This document shows, one piece after another, positions 18,047-26,824 of a DNA stretch of 64,000 nt. Each line of letters opens with the position of its first letter. Positions within the stretch are counted from its first letter, which is position 1. Origin of the DNA: Polyangia bacterium (lineage in GTDB: Bacteria > Myxococcota_A > Polyangia > Nannocystales > Nannocystaceae); contig JAUIFF010000018.1 in NCBI GenBank assembly GCA_030429545.1, positions 117,405 through 181,404 of the forward strand, read 5' to 3'. The notes beneath the pieces are model-generated. The model ran no database searches, was not told the DNA's origin, and worked only from the letters and a program-made list of their open reading frames with translations. Position numbers and translations under genes: made by a program.

Positions 18047-18298
18047 GTCAAACGCACGATTTGCGTGCTAATTATCTACAGGAACACATGTTTTACCCAC
18101 TCCCACCCGCCGGCAAATCGTCGCACATGCAACGATTTGTTGCACCGTTGCGCCGCAAGGGTGACACATGACTATTTGTACATGTATTGACTTTGCTGTG
18201 ACACACGTGCCCACCCACGCGCCATCTGCAAGTGGTCCAACCCACACACATTTACCGACCGCTTGCGTGGCCACAACTGGTGTGGTGGAGTGCGACAA
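18047..18298. promoter_or_regulatory. Divergent intergenic region with three ACGATTTG words in dyads
   Basis: The space between the terpene synthase (minus) and malQ (plus) carries the octamer ACGATTTG at 18056-18063 and 18132-18139 and its complement CAAATCGT at 18114-18121. Two of the three lie inside short dyads with different arms: GCACG-ATTTG-CGTGC (18054-18068) and TGCAAC-GATTT-GTTGCA (18128-18144). Three octamers in under 90 bp is unlikely by chance in this GC-rich DNA and suggests an operator. No convincing sigma70 boxes were identified. The binding factor is unknown. Confidence 0.4.
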
Positions 18299-19849
18299 AT
18301 GTCGCAGCGAGCACACCGCCCTACGATAGGCCTCACGGCCCCACTCTCCGCGATAATTGGGACGGACGCCTGGGGCATTGGGGAGATCCCAAATGTTGCC
18401 GACCTCGCCCGGGCACTTCGCCGAGCCGAGCTCGGGATCGATGTGCTCCAGTTGCTGCCGATCACGCCGATGTCGAGCAGCAGCAACTCCCCCTACTCGT
18501 CGTCTAGCTCCTATGGCATCGACCCGGTCTACATCAGCGTGGCCGGAGCTATCCATGAGCTGTCCCGAGTGACAGGCTTGGGATTGCGCGCTCCGACATC
18601 GCCTGCCACTTCGGCGACCCGGGTAGCGTTTAACCGGACGCGCCAAGACAAACTCGCGGCCCTGCGCACGGCAGTTGAGACGTGTATCGACAATTCGAAA
18701 CTCCGGGGCGAACTCGACCGGTTTTCACACGCCCAGCCGTGGGTCGATGACCTGGCGTATTTTTTGACCCTCAGCGGGCTGTTTCCCGGCCCGTGGTGGT
18801 CGTGGCCCGATGCCCTGGCAACGCGGACAACCGCCGCCCTGACGGAGCTTTGCCAAACCCATCGCGCAACCTTCGACTTTCATCGCTGCCTGCAATGGTT
18901 GGCCCACAGCCAGTGGAACGCCATGCGCGACGAATTGCGGGGCCTCGATTTCGAACTGATGGGCGACCTGCCGTTTATGGTCGCTGGACACAGTGTAGAT
19001 ACATGGTGTTCCCCTGACTGCTTCGACCGCGAACGATCACTCGGGGTTCCCGGCGATACCTTCGATGCCAATGGCCAGGACTGGACGTTGCCGACCCATC
19101 GCTGGCCGGCTATCGCCGCAACCGACGACCTGTGGCTGCGCCGACGCACACAGTACACAGCAGGGCTGTTTGACCGGCTGCGAGTCGACCACGCTGTTGG
19201 CTATTTTCGGACCTATTCGCGGGCGGTCGCCGACCTCGGGACAAGGCCCCTCCCGCCCGGGCGGTTTGAGCCGACGGTAGAGCCCGCGCAAATCGCCCAG
19301 GGCCGGCGCACGTTTTCGACGATGCAACGGGTTGCCCGGATGGTTGGTTGTACATTGATTGCCGAGGACCTCGGACAGATTCCCGACTATGTGCCCGATG
19401 TCCTCGGTGAGCTGGGAATCGCCGGCTACCGGGTACTGCCGTGGCAACGCGAGGGTCAACAGCTGATGTCGCCTGCGTCCTATCCCCGCAAAAGTGTCGC
19501 CAGCTTCGGCACCCACGACACCGAGTCGCTCGCAGGTTGGTGGCAGCAGGTCAGCAGCGAGCAGCGCAGCGAGTTGACACAGCTCGCCAACCGCCTAGGA
19601 GTTGAACTGAAAGGGTCTGAAGCATGGTCGCCGCAGGTCCTCCAGCAACTTCTCAGCCTCATCCGCCGGGCAAACAGCGAGCTTGTCCTGCTGCTACTGC
19701 AGGACCTGATTGGCAGCCCACAGCGGCTCAACACGCCCGGTACCGTTGGCGAGCACAACTGGACCTACCGCCTGCCCTGCCCGGTTGAGCAACTCGGCGA
19801 TCTGTATGCAGATACATTTGATCGGGTTCGCCAGGCCCTGCATGGCTAG
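18299..19849 (+). CDS. malQ: 4-alpha-glucanotransferase (amylomaltase)
   Basis: GH77 enzyme of about 517 residues that disproportionates maltodextrins, releasing glucose. ATG 18299 gives a start just before the conserved GLTAPLSAIIGTDAWGIGEI; an upstream TTG (18263) is less likely. Family blocks: LLPITPMSSSSNSPYSSSS near the N terminus, GDLPFMVAGHSVDTW, nucleophile region LRVDHAVGYFRTYSR, acid/base in LIAEDLGQIPDYV, and FGTHDTESLAGWW. Near the C terminus, NTPGTVGEHNWTYRLP is typical. Together with glgX and glgB, on the other side of the terpene synthase, it forms a glycogen/maltodextrin pathway. An iterated TGCAGATACA word lies in the 3' part of the gene (about 19807). Confidence 0.96.
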   Translation: MSQRAHRPTIGLTAPLSAIIGTDAWGIGEIPNVADLARALRRAELGIDVLQLLPITPMSSSSNSPYSSSSSYGIDPVYISVAGAIHELSRVTGLGLRAPTSPATSATRVAFNRTRQDKLAALRTAVETCIDNSKLRGELDRFSHAQPWVDDLAYFLTLSGLFPGPWWSWPDALATRTTAALTELCQTHRATFDFHRCLQWLAHSQWNAMRDELRGLDFELMGDLPFMVAGHSVDTWCSPDCFDRERSLGVPGDTFDANGQDWTLPTHRWPAIAATDDLWLRRRTQYTAGLFDRLRVDHAVGYFRTYSRAVADLGTRPLPPGRFEPTVEPAQIAQGRRTFSTMQRVARMVGCTLIAEDLGQIPDYVPDVLGELGIAGYRVLPWQREGQQLMSPASYPRKSVASFGTHDTESLAGWWQQVSSEQRSELTQLANRLGVELKGSEAWSPQVLQQLLSLIRRANSELVLLLLQDLIGSPQRLNTPGTVGEHNWTYRLPCPVEQLGDLYADTFDRVRQALHG

Positions 19850-19913
19850 CTGCAAGCAAGTGCGCGTGGGTATACTCCTCAGCCCTTGACCAGTCGCCGG
19901 CTTTGGGTGATAC

Positions 19914-20549
19914 GTGCACATCATGCACGGTAACGACTGGCTGGTCGACGGCCCGGAGAACGCGGCGATTACATTTGTATGTGCACACGGAGCAGGTGCA
20001 CCGATGGACAGCCCGTTTATGAACGAGATTGCACTCAGCGTGGCCGGAGCGGACATTCGCGTGGTTCGGTTTGAGTTTCCGTATATGCAAAAACGCCGCA
20101 TCGACGGCCGGCGCCGCGGTCCCGACCGCATGCCGGTGCTCCAGCAAACCTGGCTCGATGTCTGCAAAAATATCTCGGGACCGTTTGTCATTGGTGGCAA
20201 GTCGATGGGTGGCCGGGTGGCCTCCATGCTCGTTGGTGAGTCGGGGGCTGTGGGTTGTGTATGCCTGGGCTATCCGTTTCACCCGGCCGGAAAACCCGAC
20301 AAACTGCGGATTGAGCACCTCAAACAGGTCACCACACCAACCCTGATTTTGCAGGGCACACGCGACCCCATGGGCAAGCGCGCGGAGGTTGAGAGCTACC
20401 CGCTCGGGGGTAAGTTGCAAATACACTGGATTGACGATGGCGACCACAGCTTTGTCCCGCGGCGCCGTTCTGGGCGAACGCAGGCCCAAAACTGGCGGGA
20501 GGCAAGCGAACAAGTCATCCGCTTTTGTCGGGCGCAGGTCGGCCCGTGA
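19914..20549 (+). CDS. Small alpha/beta hydrolase (KANL3/Tex30-like family)
   Basis: 211 residues, cytoplasmic, starting at GTG 19914 or ATG 19923. The sequence follows the dienelactone-hydrolase-like layout of the KANL3/Tex30 family: ITFVCAHGAGAPMDSPFM (oxyanion region), FEFPYMQKRRIDG, nucleophile elbow VIGGKSMGGRVAS, Asp region LILQGTRDPMG, and catalytic His in DGDHSFVPRRRSG. All three triad residues are therefore visible. The family is usually annotated as a hydrolase or dienelactone hydrolase with no firm substrate. It is a stand-alone gene, 64 bp after malQ, in the same orientation. Confidence 0.87.
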   Translation: MHIMHGNDWLVDGPENAAITFVCAHGAGAPMDSPFMNEIALSVAGADIRVVRFEFPYMQKRRIDGRRRGPDRMPVLQQTWLDVCKNISGPFVIGGKSMGGRVASMLVGESGAVGCVCLGYPFHPAGKPDKLRIEHLKQVTTPTLILQGTRDPMGKRAEVESYPLGGKLQIHWIDDGDHSFVPRRRSGRTQAQNWREASEQVIRFCRAQVGP

Positions 20550-20606
20550 AATGCAACAAGGCCGCAGCCTCGGCTACGACCTTGTCACGTTAGGTGCTTG
20601 GGCTGG

Positions 20607-21335
20607 CTAGCGGCGACCGAACGGAAACAGCATGGAGGTGCGCTGCTGGTAACTGCGGTACTTGTCGCCAAACTCGACGGCGAGGTCCTGCTCCTCGTGG
20701 ACAAGCGCGCCGAGGATGTAACCCGTCATGCCGAGGGCAAATACAAGGTGGCCCACACTCATCACCGGGGTCGCCCAAAACGCCAATAAGAAGCCGAGCA
20801 TGAGCGGGTGGCGGACAACCTTGTATGGACCGCGAACGACGAAATCAGCCGGTGGCATCGACCGCCCAAGCAGGTTGTGGACGACCTGCGACAGGCCAAA
20901 CAACGAGAAGTGGTTGATCATGAAGGTCGTCACCAGCACCAACGACCAGCCAAACACAGAGACACCGAGGGCGATGTGTCCGGCCAACGTTCCCTCTAAA
21001 TTCCACAGCTGGGTGGGCATTGCCTGCCACTTCCACATCAGCAAACACAGGCACAGGCTAGCCAAAAGGACATATGTGCTGCGCTCGGCCGCCTGGGGGA
21101 CCACAGTCGACCACAGCCGCTTGAACCACGGCCTCGCCATCAGGCTGTGCTGAACCGCAAACACCAACATCAGCAGGATGTTGAGCAGCAGCGACACGCC
21201 AAACGAGTCGACGTCGCCGTCGTCGATCCCCCGCGGAACGGCAAAGTTCCAGACAAAGCCGATCATGTAGACGAACGTCCCCAAAAACAGGAGGTAGCTG
21301 AGAAGCCCGTAGACGAATATGACAAACCGTGACAT
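20607..21335 (-). CDS. mddA: Methanethiol S-methyltransferase-like integral membrane protein (NnrU/MddA family)
   Basis: Polytopic membrane protein, 242 residues from ATG 21335; the frame is open upstream, but MSRFVIFVYGLLSYLLF matches the usual family N terminus. Five to six hydrophobic helices are visible. Family features: IGFVWNFAVPRGID, QHSLMARPWFK, TFMINHFSLFGLSQV, and the C-terminal methyltransferase signature RGPYKVVRHPLMLGFLLAFWATP followed by HEEQDLAVEFGDKYRSY. MddA methylates methanethiol to dimethyl sulfide using S-adenosylmethionine. The assignment rests on family resemblance; other isoprenylcysteine-methyltransferase-like functions remain possible. Confidence 0.8.
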   Translation of the reverse strand: MSRFVIFVYGLLSYLLFLGTFVYMIGFVWNFAVPRGIDDGDVDSFGVSLLLNILLMLVFAVQHSLMARPWFKRLWSTVVPQAAERSTYVLLASLCLCLLMWKWQAMPTQLWNLEGTLAGHIALGVSVFGWSLVLVTTFMINHFSLFGLSQVVHNLLGRSMPPADFVVRGPYKVVRHPLMLGFLLAFWATPVMSVGHLVFALGMTGYILGALVHEEQDLAVEFGDKYRSYQQRTSMLFPFGRR

Positions 21336-21420
21336 CAAAACCGGTGATAACACGGGTGGGATGTCACTTAGAATGCAGGTTAATCGCGCAGCTTTAGCAG
21401 CGGCCGCGCAGCTGCGCGAC

Positions 21421-22047
21421 TCACATGATCGCGTCGATGACGAATGCCGCAATGATGACCGGCACGGTCAAGCCAATCGCCGAACCGATGACGTAATCGG
21501 AAAACCGCACCGGAGACAACGCAAGGCCATAGTTGACCCCGGGCGCCATGATGAACACCAAGCGCAGGAGGATGACGCTGCGTAACGGGCGTTTGTCGAG
21601 CTGGGCCAACACCCGTCGCATGTAGGGGTGCTTGACCCTCGCAAGCGGGCGGCCACCGATCGCCCGGACCACGAGAAAAGTGAGCGAAACAGCGACGACT
21701 CCGGTGAGCAGGCCAATCACCGCGCCCCAAAGCACGCCATAGACGACGACCGCCGCCACCACAAACACAAGTCCGGGCACGTGGGCGATGACGCCAAAGC
21801 AGTAGATCCCGATAAACGCGACCAGCCCCCAGTTGCCCGCCCCGTTCAAGATGTCCTTGAGGGCTTCTGGCGTCATGTACTCGGTCCAACCGAGCAACTT
21901 GGCCGCCAAATAGATCCCACCCAAGACCACGACGAGAGCTACCAAGCGCAGCACCACACCGGTCGCAGCTTCGCGCCGGGCGTCCCCTTCGGGCTCCTGC
22001 GCGCTCACCTCACCAGGCTCAGCCTGGGGCTGCGGATCGTTGTTCAT
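21421..22047 (-). CDS. TVP38/TMEM64 (DedA-like/VTT domain) membrane protein
   Basis: Integral membrane protein, about 208 residues from ATG 22047 (MNNDPQPQ). After a polar, acidic N-terminal tail, helices occur around LRLVALVVVLGGIYLAAKLL and beyond. The VTT signature is visible: IYCFGVIAHVPGLVFVVAAVVVYGVLWGA, then SLTFLVVRAIGGRPL, RPLRSVILLRLVFIMAPGVNYGLALSPVRFSDYVIGSAIG. VTT-domain proteins are linked to lipid scrambling or membrane homeostasis. It lies upstream of the mddA-like gene on the same strand with 85 bp between, and downstream of a ceramidase-like gene, so the three could form one membrane-lipid-related unit. That grouping is inference. Confidence 0.86.
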   Translation of the reverse strand: MNNDPQPQAEPGEVSAQEPEGDARREAATGVVLRLVALVVVLGGIYLAAKLLGWTEYMTPEALKDILNGAGNWGLVAFIGIYCFGVIAHVPGLVFVVAAVVVYGVLWGAVIGLLTGVVAVSLTFLVVRAIGGRPLARVKHPYMRRVLAQLDKRPLRSVILLRLVFIMAPGVNYGLALSPVRFSDYVIGSAIGLTVPVIIAAFVIDAIM

Positions 22048-22119
22048 CCGAGGGAGCGTAGCGCATGTTCGCAGCGAGTTGTCAAAGCTCCCACGCTGCC
22101 CAACGCACACCCGCTGGCG

Positions 22120-24456
22120 CTACAACACGTCGAAGGTCGGTGTTTCCCCGGAGATCGGAAACACGTCTTGGGTAAACGTATTCTTGGCAGCTGCGTCAAT
22201 CCTGATCCGGTAGGTCCCGGGTTGCGAATCGGCGGGGATTGCCCACTGCACTTCGATCTCCGAGCTCGGGCTGAGGGCGCCATTGGTGCGAAGCCATCGC
22301 AAGCGGGTCTGCGGGTCCCAGTCGTGGGCGACAACCTCCCATTGCATGTCCTGGGACAGGCGCTCGACCTGAAGGTAGCCTTCGCCGGTCCGCAGATCGT
22401 TGCGCAGGTGGGCCCCCAAAAACCGGACCACAACCTGCTCACCGGCGGTGTATTGAGGGTCGGGCGCAAGCGCGACATCGCCAAAGTCCTGGCCCAGACA
22501 CAGCTCGATCACCGGATTGGCACAGGGGGAGTCGCCGACGTTGCCCGGCACCTGGAGAAGCTGGTCGTCGCTGAGGTCGAGCGGGGTCCCCGTGTCATCG
22601 ACGCTACCGCCCTCGGCGATCGCCCGCGCCACCTTGGCAAACTCCTGGCGATAGGCAGCCAGGGTCCACGGGCCAAACATGGTAAACGCCCCCTCGTAGT
22701 GCTGGGCGGCGTATTCTTGCCGGGTTGTTACATAACTTGAATATGCATTGGAAAGCCCGGCGATCACGACTTCGTCGACCCCGGTCGCCGCCAACTCGGT
22801 CGCCACCGAACTGCGTAGGCGCGAACCGGCGAGCGTGGTGATCTCAAACGGCCCGGCAGCGATCGCCAGGGCTCCGAGTTTGACCACCTGCACGGGCAAT
22901 ACCGTCGGCGCCCAGGGATAGGGCACCATCCGCCCAGAGGGCAGCAAAATCGCCTTCTCGGCGTGGCAGTTGGCATCCCCGGGCAACACCACGAAGTCCG
23001 GCAGGGTCACGCCCTCGCCGATAAACTCGACCGCGCGGCCATCCTCCGCTCCGGCGGCGATCGACCAACCAATTGCAGATACACATGTTTCGTGGTCCTG
23101 GCCATCACTTGTATAGGCACCATCTACCTCGACCGACTCCATATCGATAAAAGCCGTGCGCCCGCCAATGGTCCCGGTGACAAGCTCGCTGGCCTGGTCA
23201 AACAGCGCGTGGGCAAAGTTGTATTGCTGCTCGCCATGCACTTCGGCGTTGCGAATGTCGTCGCACAGGGGGTCGGGATTGTTGTCGCAGGGCCGAGCGA
23301 CGGTATTTTGGGGCTCGCCAACCGTGACTTGGTTGGGGGTGACATCGCCAGAATCCGACTGGGCAAACGCGGCGACAAAGCCGACATCGCCGGCGTAGGT
23401 CTCGACCCCCATGGCCCGCTCAAACAGGTACGAGGCGTAGCCCTTGTGGTCGCCGTGTACCAACAGGTTTTCGCCTGAAATCGAAGTCCCGTGGCTGGAA
23501 AACCACACCACGGCACCCAACGGCTGACCGACCGGGTCGACCGGAAACGGCTCGTCGGAAGCGAGGCGTTCAAATCGCAACACCGTCATCCGGGTGTTGG
23601 TGTCGCGCAGGTGTTCGCCCTCGTGGGTCTCGCGTTCGTCGGCCGGATTGAGGGCATAGGGCTGGGGCGAACGGTTGTAGTTGGCATCTTGCAAGTGCCC
23701 GCGGTTGCGGCGAATGAGTGCGGGTCCCATCGACTCGTGGGCGACGATGATCGAGTTGACGATCCCGCTGACAACCGCCTCAAAGTTTTGCGGGTCGTAG
23801 CCGCCAGCCGCGAGGTTGTACATGGTGTAGTGCGAATAACCGGCGAGGCTGCTGTGTGTATGGGTTGCGCTCAAAATGACGTTGTCGCGGGTGTAAACCC
23901 CGGGGCCAAAGTGGTCTTGCAACCGCTGCAAGACTTCGAGGTGGACGCCCTGAAACACCTGACCAACGTCGACGCTGACAAACGCCATCTGGCCCGCTCC
24001 GCACGGATCTTCGATTGTAAATGCACGGGACCACAGGCGCATCGAAATCCCCTCGGCGACCTGCTCGGGCTGGGAGTACCCCATCATCACGAGCTCAGCT
24101 GCCGGCCCGGTGACGTCGGCGATGCCCGCCCCAACCCGGTAAACCGGTGAATCTACACATGTCGGGGCCGGACCGGTTTCGCTGTCGCTGTCGCTGTCAC
24201 TTTCACTTTCGCTTTCACTCTCACTGTCGCTGCCGGTGGCTTCGCTTTCCCCCTCCGTCCCTGTGGCAGAGTCGGTTTCGCTTCCTCCGCTGGTCGTCGT
24301 TGGGCCGGCACTCGGATCATCGGTCGTCGCGGGGCTGGTCTCACCACTCGAAGACTCCGACCCCGACTCGGTGCCATCGTCACCACTGCCATCACCACAG
24401 GCGACAAGCCCAAGGGCAACCCATAGGCCGAACGAAATCCGCAACCATCGATCCAT
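22120..24456 (-). CDS. Neutral/alkaline ceramidase-like lipoprotein
   Basis: 778 residues. The signal peptide ends in the lipobox LGLVAC, followed by about 60 residues of Ser/Glu/Asp/Thr-rich low complexity that would act as a flexible tether. The catalytic domain matches neutral ceramidase: GIADVTGPAAELVMMGYS, zinc-ligand region ILSATHTHSSLAGYS, WFSSHGTSI, and the nucleophile motif QSDSGDVTPN corresponding to the family NSGDVSPN. The C-terminal domain (EVQWAIPADSQPGTYRIRI) is the immunoglobulin-like region. It probably deacylates ceramide or related N-acyl lipids at the cell surface. Alternative: a member of the same fold with another N-acyl substrate. Confidence 0.88.
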   Translation of the reverse strand: MDRWLRISFGLWVALGLVACGDGSGDDGTESGSESSSGETSPATTDDPSAGPTTTSGGSETDSATGTEGESEATGSDSESESESESDSDSDSETGPAPTCVDSPVYRVGAGIADVTGPAAELVMMGYSQPEQVAEGISMRLWSRAFTIEDPCGAGQMAFVSVDVGQVFQGVHLEVLQRLQDHFGPGVYTRDNVILSATHTHSSLAGYSHYTMYNLAAGGYDPQNFEAVVSGIVNSIIVAHESMGPALIRRNRGHLQDANYNRSPQPYALNPADERETHEGEHLRDTNTRMTVLRFERLASDEPFPVDPVGQPLGAVVWFSSHGTSISGENLLVHGDHKGYASYLFERAMGVETYAGDVGFVAAFAQSDSGDVTPNQVTVGEPQNTVARPCDNNPDPLCDDIRNAEVHGEQQYNFAHALFDQASELVTGTIGGRTAFIDMESVEVDGAYTSDGQDHETCVSAIGWSIAAGAEDGRAVEFIGEGVTLPDFVVLPGDANCHAEKAILLPSGRMVPYPWAPTVLPVQVVKLGALAIAAGPFEITTLAGSRLRSSVATELAATGVDEVVIAGLSNAYSSYVTTRQEYAAQHYEGAFTMFGPWTLAAYRQEFAKVARAIAEGGSVDDTGTPLDLSDDQLLQVPGNVGDSPCANPVIELCLGQDFGDVALAPDPQYTAGEQVVVRFLGAHLRNDLRTGEGYLQVERLSQDMQWEVVAHDWDPQTRLRWLRTNGALSPSSEIEVQWAIPADSQPGTYRIRIDAAAKNTFTQDVFPISGETPTFDVL

Positions 24457-24625
24457 GGGCTATCGTCCGCATCGGCGGGTATGCCCGTCAACCTCGTGCC
24501 ACGATCGAGTCGCAGGTCGCCAGACATATCTTGACATCTGCGTTCAAAACTTATTGCACCTGCAAGTTCTTGACATGCGGGGCACTTCCCGACACGAACC
24601 GTGCCGGGCTGTCGCCACGGGCTGA

Positions 24626-24699
24626 CGCACCTGGCAGGATTCGAACCTGCGGCCGCCGGTTTAGAAGACCGGTGCTCTATCCAGCTGAGCTACAGGTGC
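24626..24699 (-). tRNA. tRNA-Arg (anticodon TCT)
   Basis: On the minus strand the acceptor strands GCACCTG and CAGGTGC pair fully. The D-arm contains GCTCAGCTGGATAGAGC, and the anticodon arm CCGGTCTTCTAAACCGG has anticodon TCT. The T-arm is GCAGGTTCGAATCCTGC. The CCA end is not encoded. It is separated by about 31 bp from tRNA-Pro on the same strand, so both may come from one transcript. Confidence 0.96.
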
Positions 24700-24730
24700 A
24701 ACCGGGATTACCCGGCGGGGAGAAAACTAG

Positions 24731-24804
24731 TCGGGGCGAGAGGATTTGAACCTCCGACATCGTGCACCCAAAGCACGCGCGCTACCAGGCTGCGCCACGC
24801 CCCG
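24731..24804 (-). tRNA. tRNA-Pro (anticodon TGG)
   Basis: Minus-strand cloverleaf: acceptor CGGGGCG pairs with CGCCCCG. The D-arm has GCGCAGCCTGGTAGCGC, the anticodon stem CGTGC/GCACG encloses loop TTTGGGT with anticodon TGG, and the T-arm is GGAGGTTCAAATCCTC. CCA is not encoded. It lies upstream of tRNA-Arg on the same strand and downstream of rdgB. Confidence 0.96.
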
Positions 24805-24904
24805 AAATGAAGGAGCCGGAACATACCCGAGCAAGTGCCCCAGATCCAGTGCGGTCAATGCTCGCTCACCACACCAAAACAACACCTGCCGCAGGTGGAT
24901 GCAC

Positions 24905-25585
24905 CTAGGTCGGTTGAGCGGCAAAAAATCGGTCGAGAACAGAAAACAGTTTGGCCATGGCACGGCCCCGGTGGGAACGCTCACGCTTGTGTGCAGCCGG
25001 TAACTCGGCAACTGCACACCAGTCCCCCGCGACATCCTCATCACCTGCCTTGGGCACATAGATGTACGGGTCGTACCCAAAGCCCCCGGTCCCGCGCGCC
25101 TCGGTCCTGGCGATACCCGCCCACGTGCCGGCTGCAGTCCAGACCGTGTCGGCTGAAAAAACCGGCCCGCCATCCACCCGTACAAGTGCCAACATGCACT
25201 CGTAGTGGGCGGGCGACTGCGTCAAGCCCCGGGCTTTCAACTCGCGGACAAGCTTTTGGTTGTTGGCCTCGTCACCACCAGGCGGATCGGCAAAACGCGC
25301 CGAGTAAACCCCCGGCGCACCATCGAAGGCATCGACACACAGACCGGAGTCGTCGGCCAACACCAGGGCATCAGGGCTCGCCCCGCGCGAGGTCAACCAC
25401 GTGGCAAAGCCGCGGGCCTTATCCGTCGCGTTGCCGACAAACGTGTCTCGGACCTCGGGTATCTTTGGCGGGTTGCCAAAGTCGGTCGGGGTTCGGACCG
25501 TCAGCGGCAGGCCGTGGACCTCGACCATGTCGCGAAGTTCACGGACCTTGTGGGGATTGCCGGTGGCGAGGATTAGCTCGCGCAC
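24905..25585 (-). CDS. rdgB: XTP/dITP pyrophosphatase (Ham1/RdgB)
   Basis: House-cleaning nucleoside triphosphate pyrophosphatase that removes ITP, dITP and XTP from the nucleotide pool. 226 residues from GTG 25585. Signature blocks: ILATGNPHKVRELRDMV at the N terminus, VLADDSGLCVDAFDGAPGVYSARFA (metal/substrate loop), and GTGGFGYDPYIYVP. The C-terminal HKRERSHRGRAMAKL matches the family SHRxxAL motif. The start overlaps the end of rph by 13 bp, giving the common rph-rdgB translational coupling. Confidence 0.96.
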   Translation of the reverse strand: MRELILATGNPHKVRELRDMVEVHGLPLTVRTPTDFGNPPKIPEVRDTFVGNATDKARGFATWLTSRGASPDALVLADDSGLCVDAFDGAPGVYSARFADPPGGDEANNQKLVRELKARGLTQSPAHYECMLALVRVDGGPVFSADTVWTAAGTWAGIARTEARGTGGFGYDPYIYVPKAGDEDVAGDWCAVAELPAAHKRERSHRGRAMAKLFSVLDRFFAAQPT

Positions 25586-26319
25586 GCCCCAGCTCCAGTG
25601 AGGGCCGCCGCCTGCTTGTCGTGCAGAAGTCGACAGCCCTTTTCGGCGAGGTCGAGCATGGCGTTGAGTTCGCTGCGACTAAAGCAGCCGTGCTCGCCAG
25701 TCCCCTGCACTTCGACCAAACCACCGCCAGCGAGCATGACGACATTGAGGTCGACGTCGGCACGGCTATCTTCCTCATAGGGCAGGTCCAAAACCGGCGT
25801 CGCGGTGTCGGCCCCCCCGAGCTTGACGGTCCCAACCGAAACGGCACTGATCGCCGCACGGATTGGGTTTTGTGCCAGACGACCGTCGGCGAGGAGGTTG
25901 CGGATTGCCAGGGCCAGGGCGACGTATCCTCCGGTGATCGATGCCGTTCGGGTGCCGCCATCGGCTTCGATGACATCGCAATCACACACGATCGACATCG
26001 GCGAACCATCGGGTGTGACCAACTTGGGCAACTCGACACAGGCCCGCAGCGAGCGTCCGATCAATCGCTGAATCTCCTTGCCGCGGCCCCCCGGATCGCG
26101 ACGGCCGCGGGGCGAGGTAGCTCCGGGCAGCATCGCGTATTGAGCGGTCACCCAACCCCCGTCGCGTAGCCACGAGGGCGTCCGGGCATCGAGGTTGGCC
26201 GTACAGATCACGCGGGTGCGACCCGCGGTCACGAGGGCCGAACCGAGGGATTGACCGATAAACCCCGGCTCGATGGAAAAAACTCTCAACTCATCGACTG
26301 CTCGCCCGTCACTGCGCAT
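25573..26319 (-). CDS. rph: Ribonuclease PH
   Basis: Phosphate-dependent 3'-5' exoribonuclease for tRNA 3' maturation. ATG 26319 starts at the conserved MRSDGRAVDELR; the longer open frame upstream has no family similarity. Motifs: GSALVTAGRTRVICTANLD, WVTAQYAMLPGATSPRGRRD, RLIGRSLRACVEL, VCDCDVIEADGGTRTASITGGYVAL, and the C-terminal DLNVVMLAGGGLVEVQGTGE. Length of 248 residues is normal. The two tRNA genes downstream, which lack an encoded CCA, are natural substrates. Confidence 0.97.
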   Translation of the reverse strand: MRSDGRAVDELRVFSIEPGFIGQSLGSALVTAGRTRVICTANLDARTPSWLRDGGWVTAQYAMLPGATSPRGRRDPGGRGKEIQRLIGRSLRACVELPKLVTPDGSPMSIVCDCDVIEADGGTRTASITGGYVALALAIRNLLADGRLAQNPIRAAISAVSVGTVKLGGADTATPVLDLPYEEDSRADVDLNVVMLAGGGLVEVQGTGEHGCFSRSELNAMLDLAEKGCRLLHDKQAAALTGAGACAS

Positions 26320-26479
26320 GGCCGGGAACCTACAACCTGCTCGGACTTCACAACAAGACTCCCGGCTTGCAAGTACACGCACTTGAAAATCGTCGGTGCG
26401 CCGGTGAGACACTTGGTCGCGGTGCGAGAGCCTGCACGCCATCTTGGCCGCGTCGACGCGTAGCTGCGTTCACGCGGTG

Positions 26480-26514
26480 CAAAAGAAACAGGCGAGTGCC
26501 GAAGCACCCGCCTG
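26480..26514 (-). terminator. Intrinsic terminator of the Lys/Asp-repeat lipoprotein gene
   Basis: Read on the minus strand, an 11-bp stem (CAGGCGGGTGC with GCACTCGCCTG, one mismatch) with a short TTCG loop is followed by TTTCTTTT. It lies 22 bp after the lipoprotein stop codon, which is a classic factor-independent terminator position. Confidence 0.85.
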
Positions 26515-26536
26515 CCGTTTGAGGTGAATCCGAGAA

Positions 26537-26824
26537 CTACTCGGCTTTTTTCTCGTCGCCGCCCTCAGCTTTGGCTTCTTCGCCACCAGCTGCAGGATCT
26601 GCGGCCTTCTCGTCACCGGCAGCGCCAGCGTCGTCAGCCTTCTTTTCGTCGGCTTTTTCGTCTTCAGCTTTCTTGTCGTCAGCCTTCTTGTCGTCGGCTT
26701 TCTTGTCGTCAGCTTTTTTGTCGGTGGCCTTCTTATCGTCGGCCTTTTTATCGCCACCACCGCAGGCCGGAGCGGCAAGCGAGATGGACATGAGAGCAGC
26801 AAAAAGGAACTTGGTCGTTTTCAT
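26537..26824 (-). CDS. Small Lys/Asp/Ala-repeat lipoprotein
   Basis: 95 residues from ATG 26824 with an AGGAG Shine-Dalgarno about 13 bp upstream. The signal peptide ends in a lipobox (SISLAAPACGGG). The mature part is almost entirely a five-residue repeat of the type KKADD (about 8-10 units, some KKATD, KKAED or EKADE), ending in an Ala/Gly/Glu-rich tail. It is therefore highly charged and probably a disordered or alpha-helical periplasmic spacer, reminiscent only in general terms of Lpp-like or histone-H1-like tails. No function can be assigned. A strong terminator follows, so it is a monocistronic unit. Confidence 0.82.
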   Translation of the reverse strand: MKTTKFLFAALMSISLAAPACGGGDKKADDKKATDKKADDKKADDKKADDKKAEDEKADEKKADDAGAAGDEKAADPAAGGEEAKAEGGDEKKAE

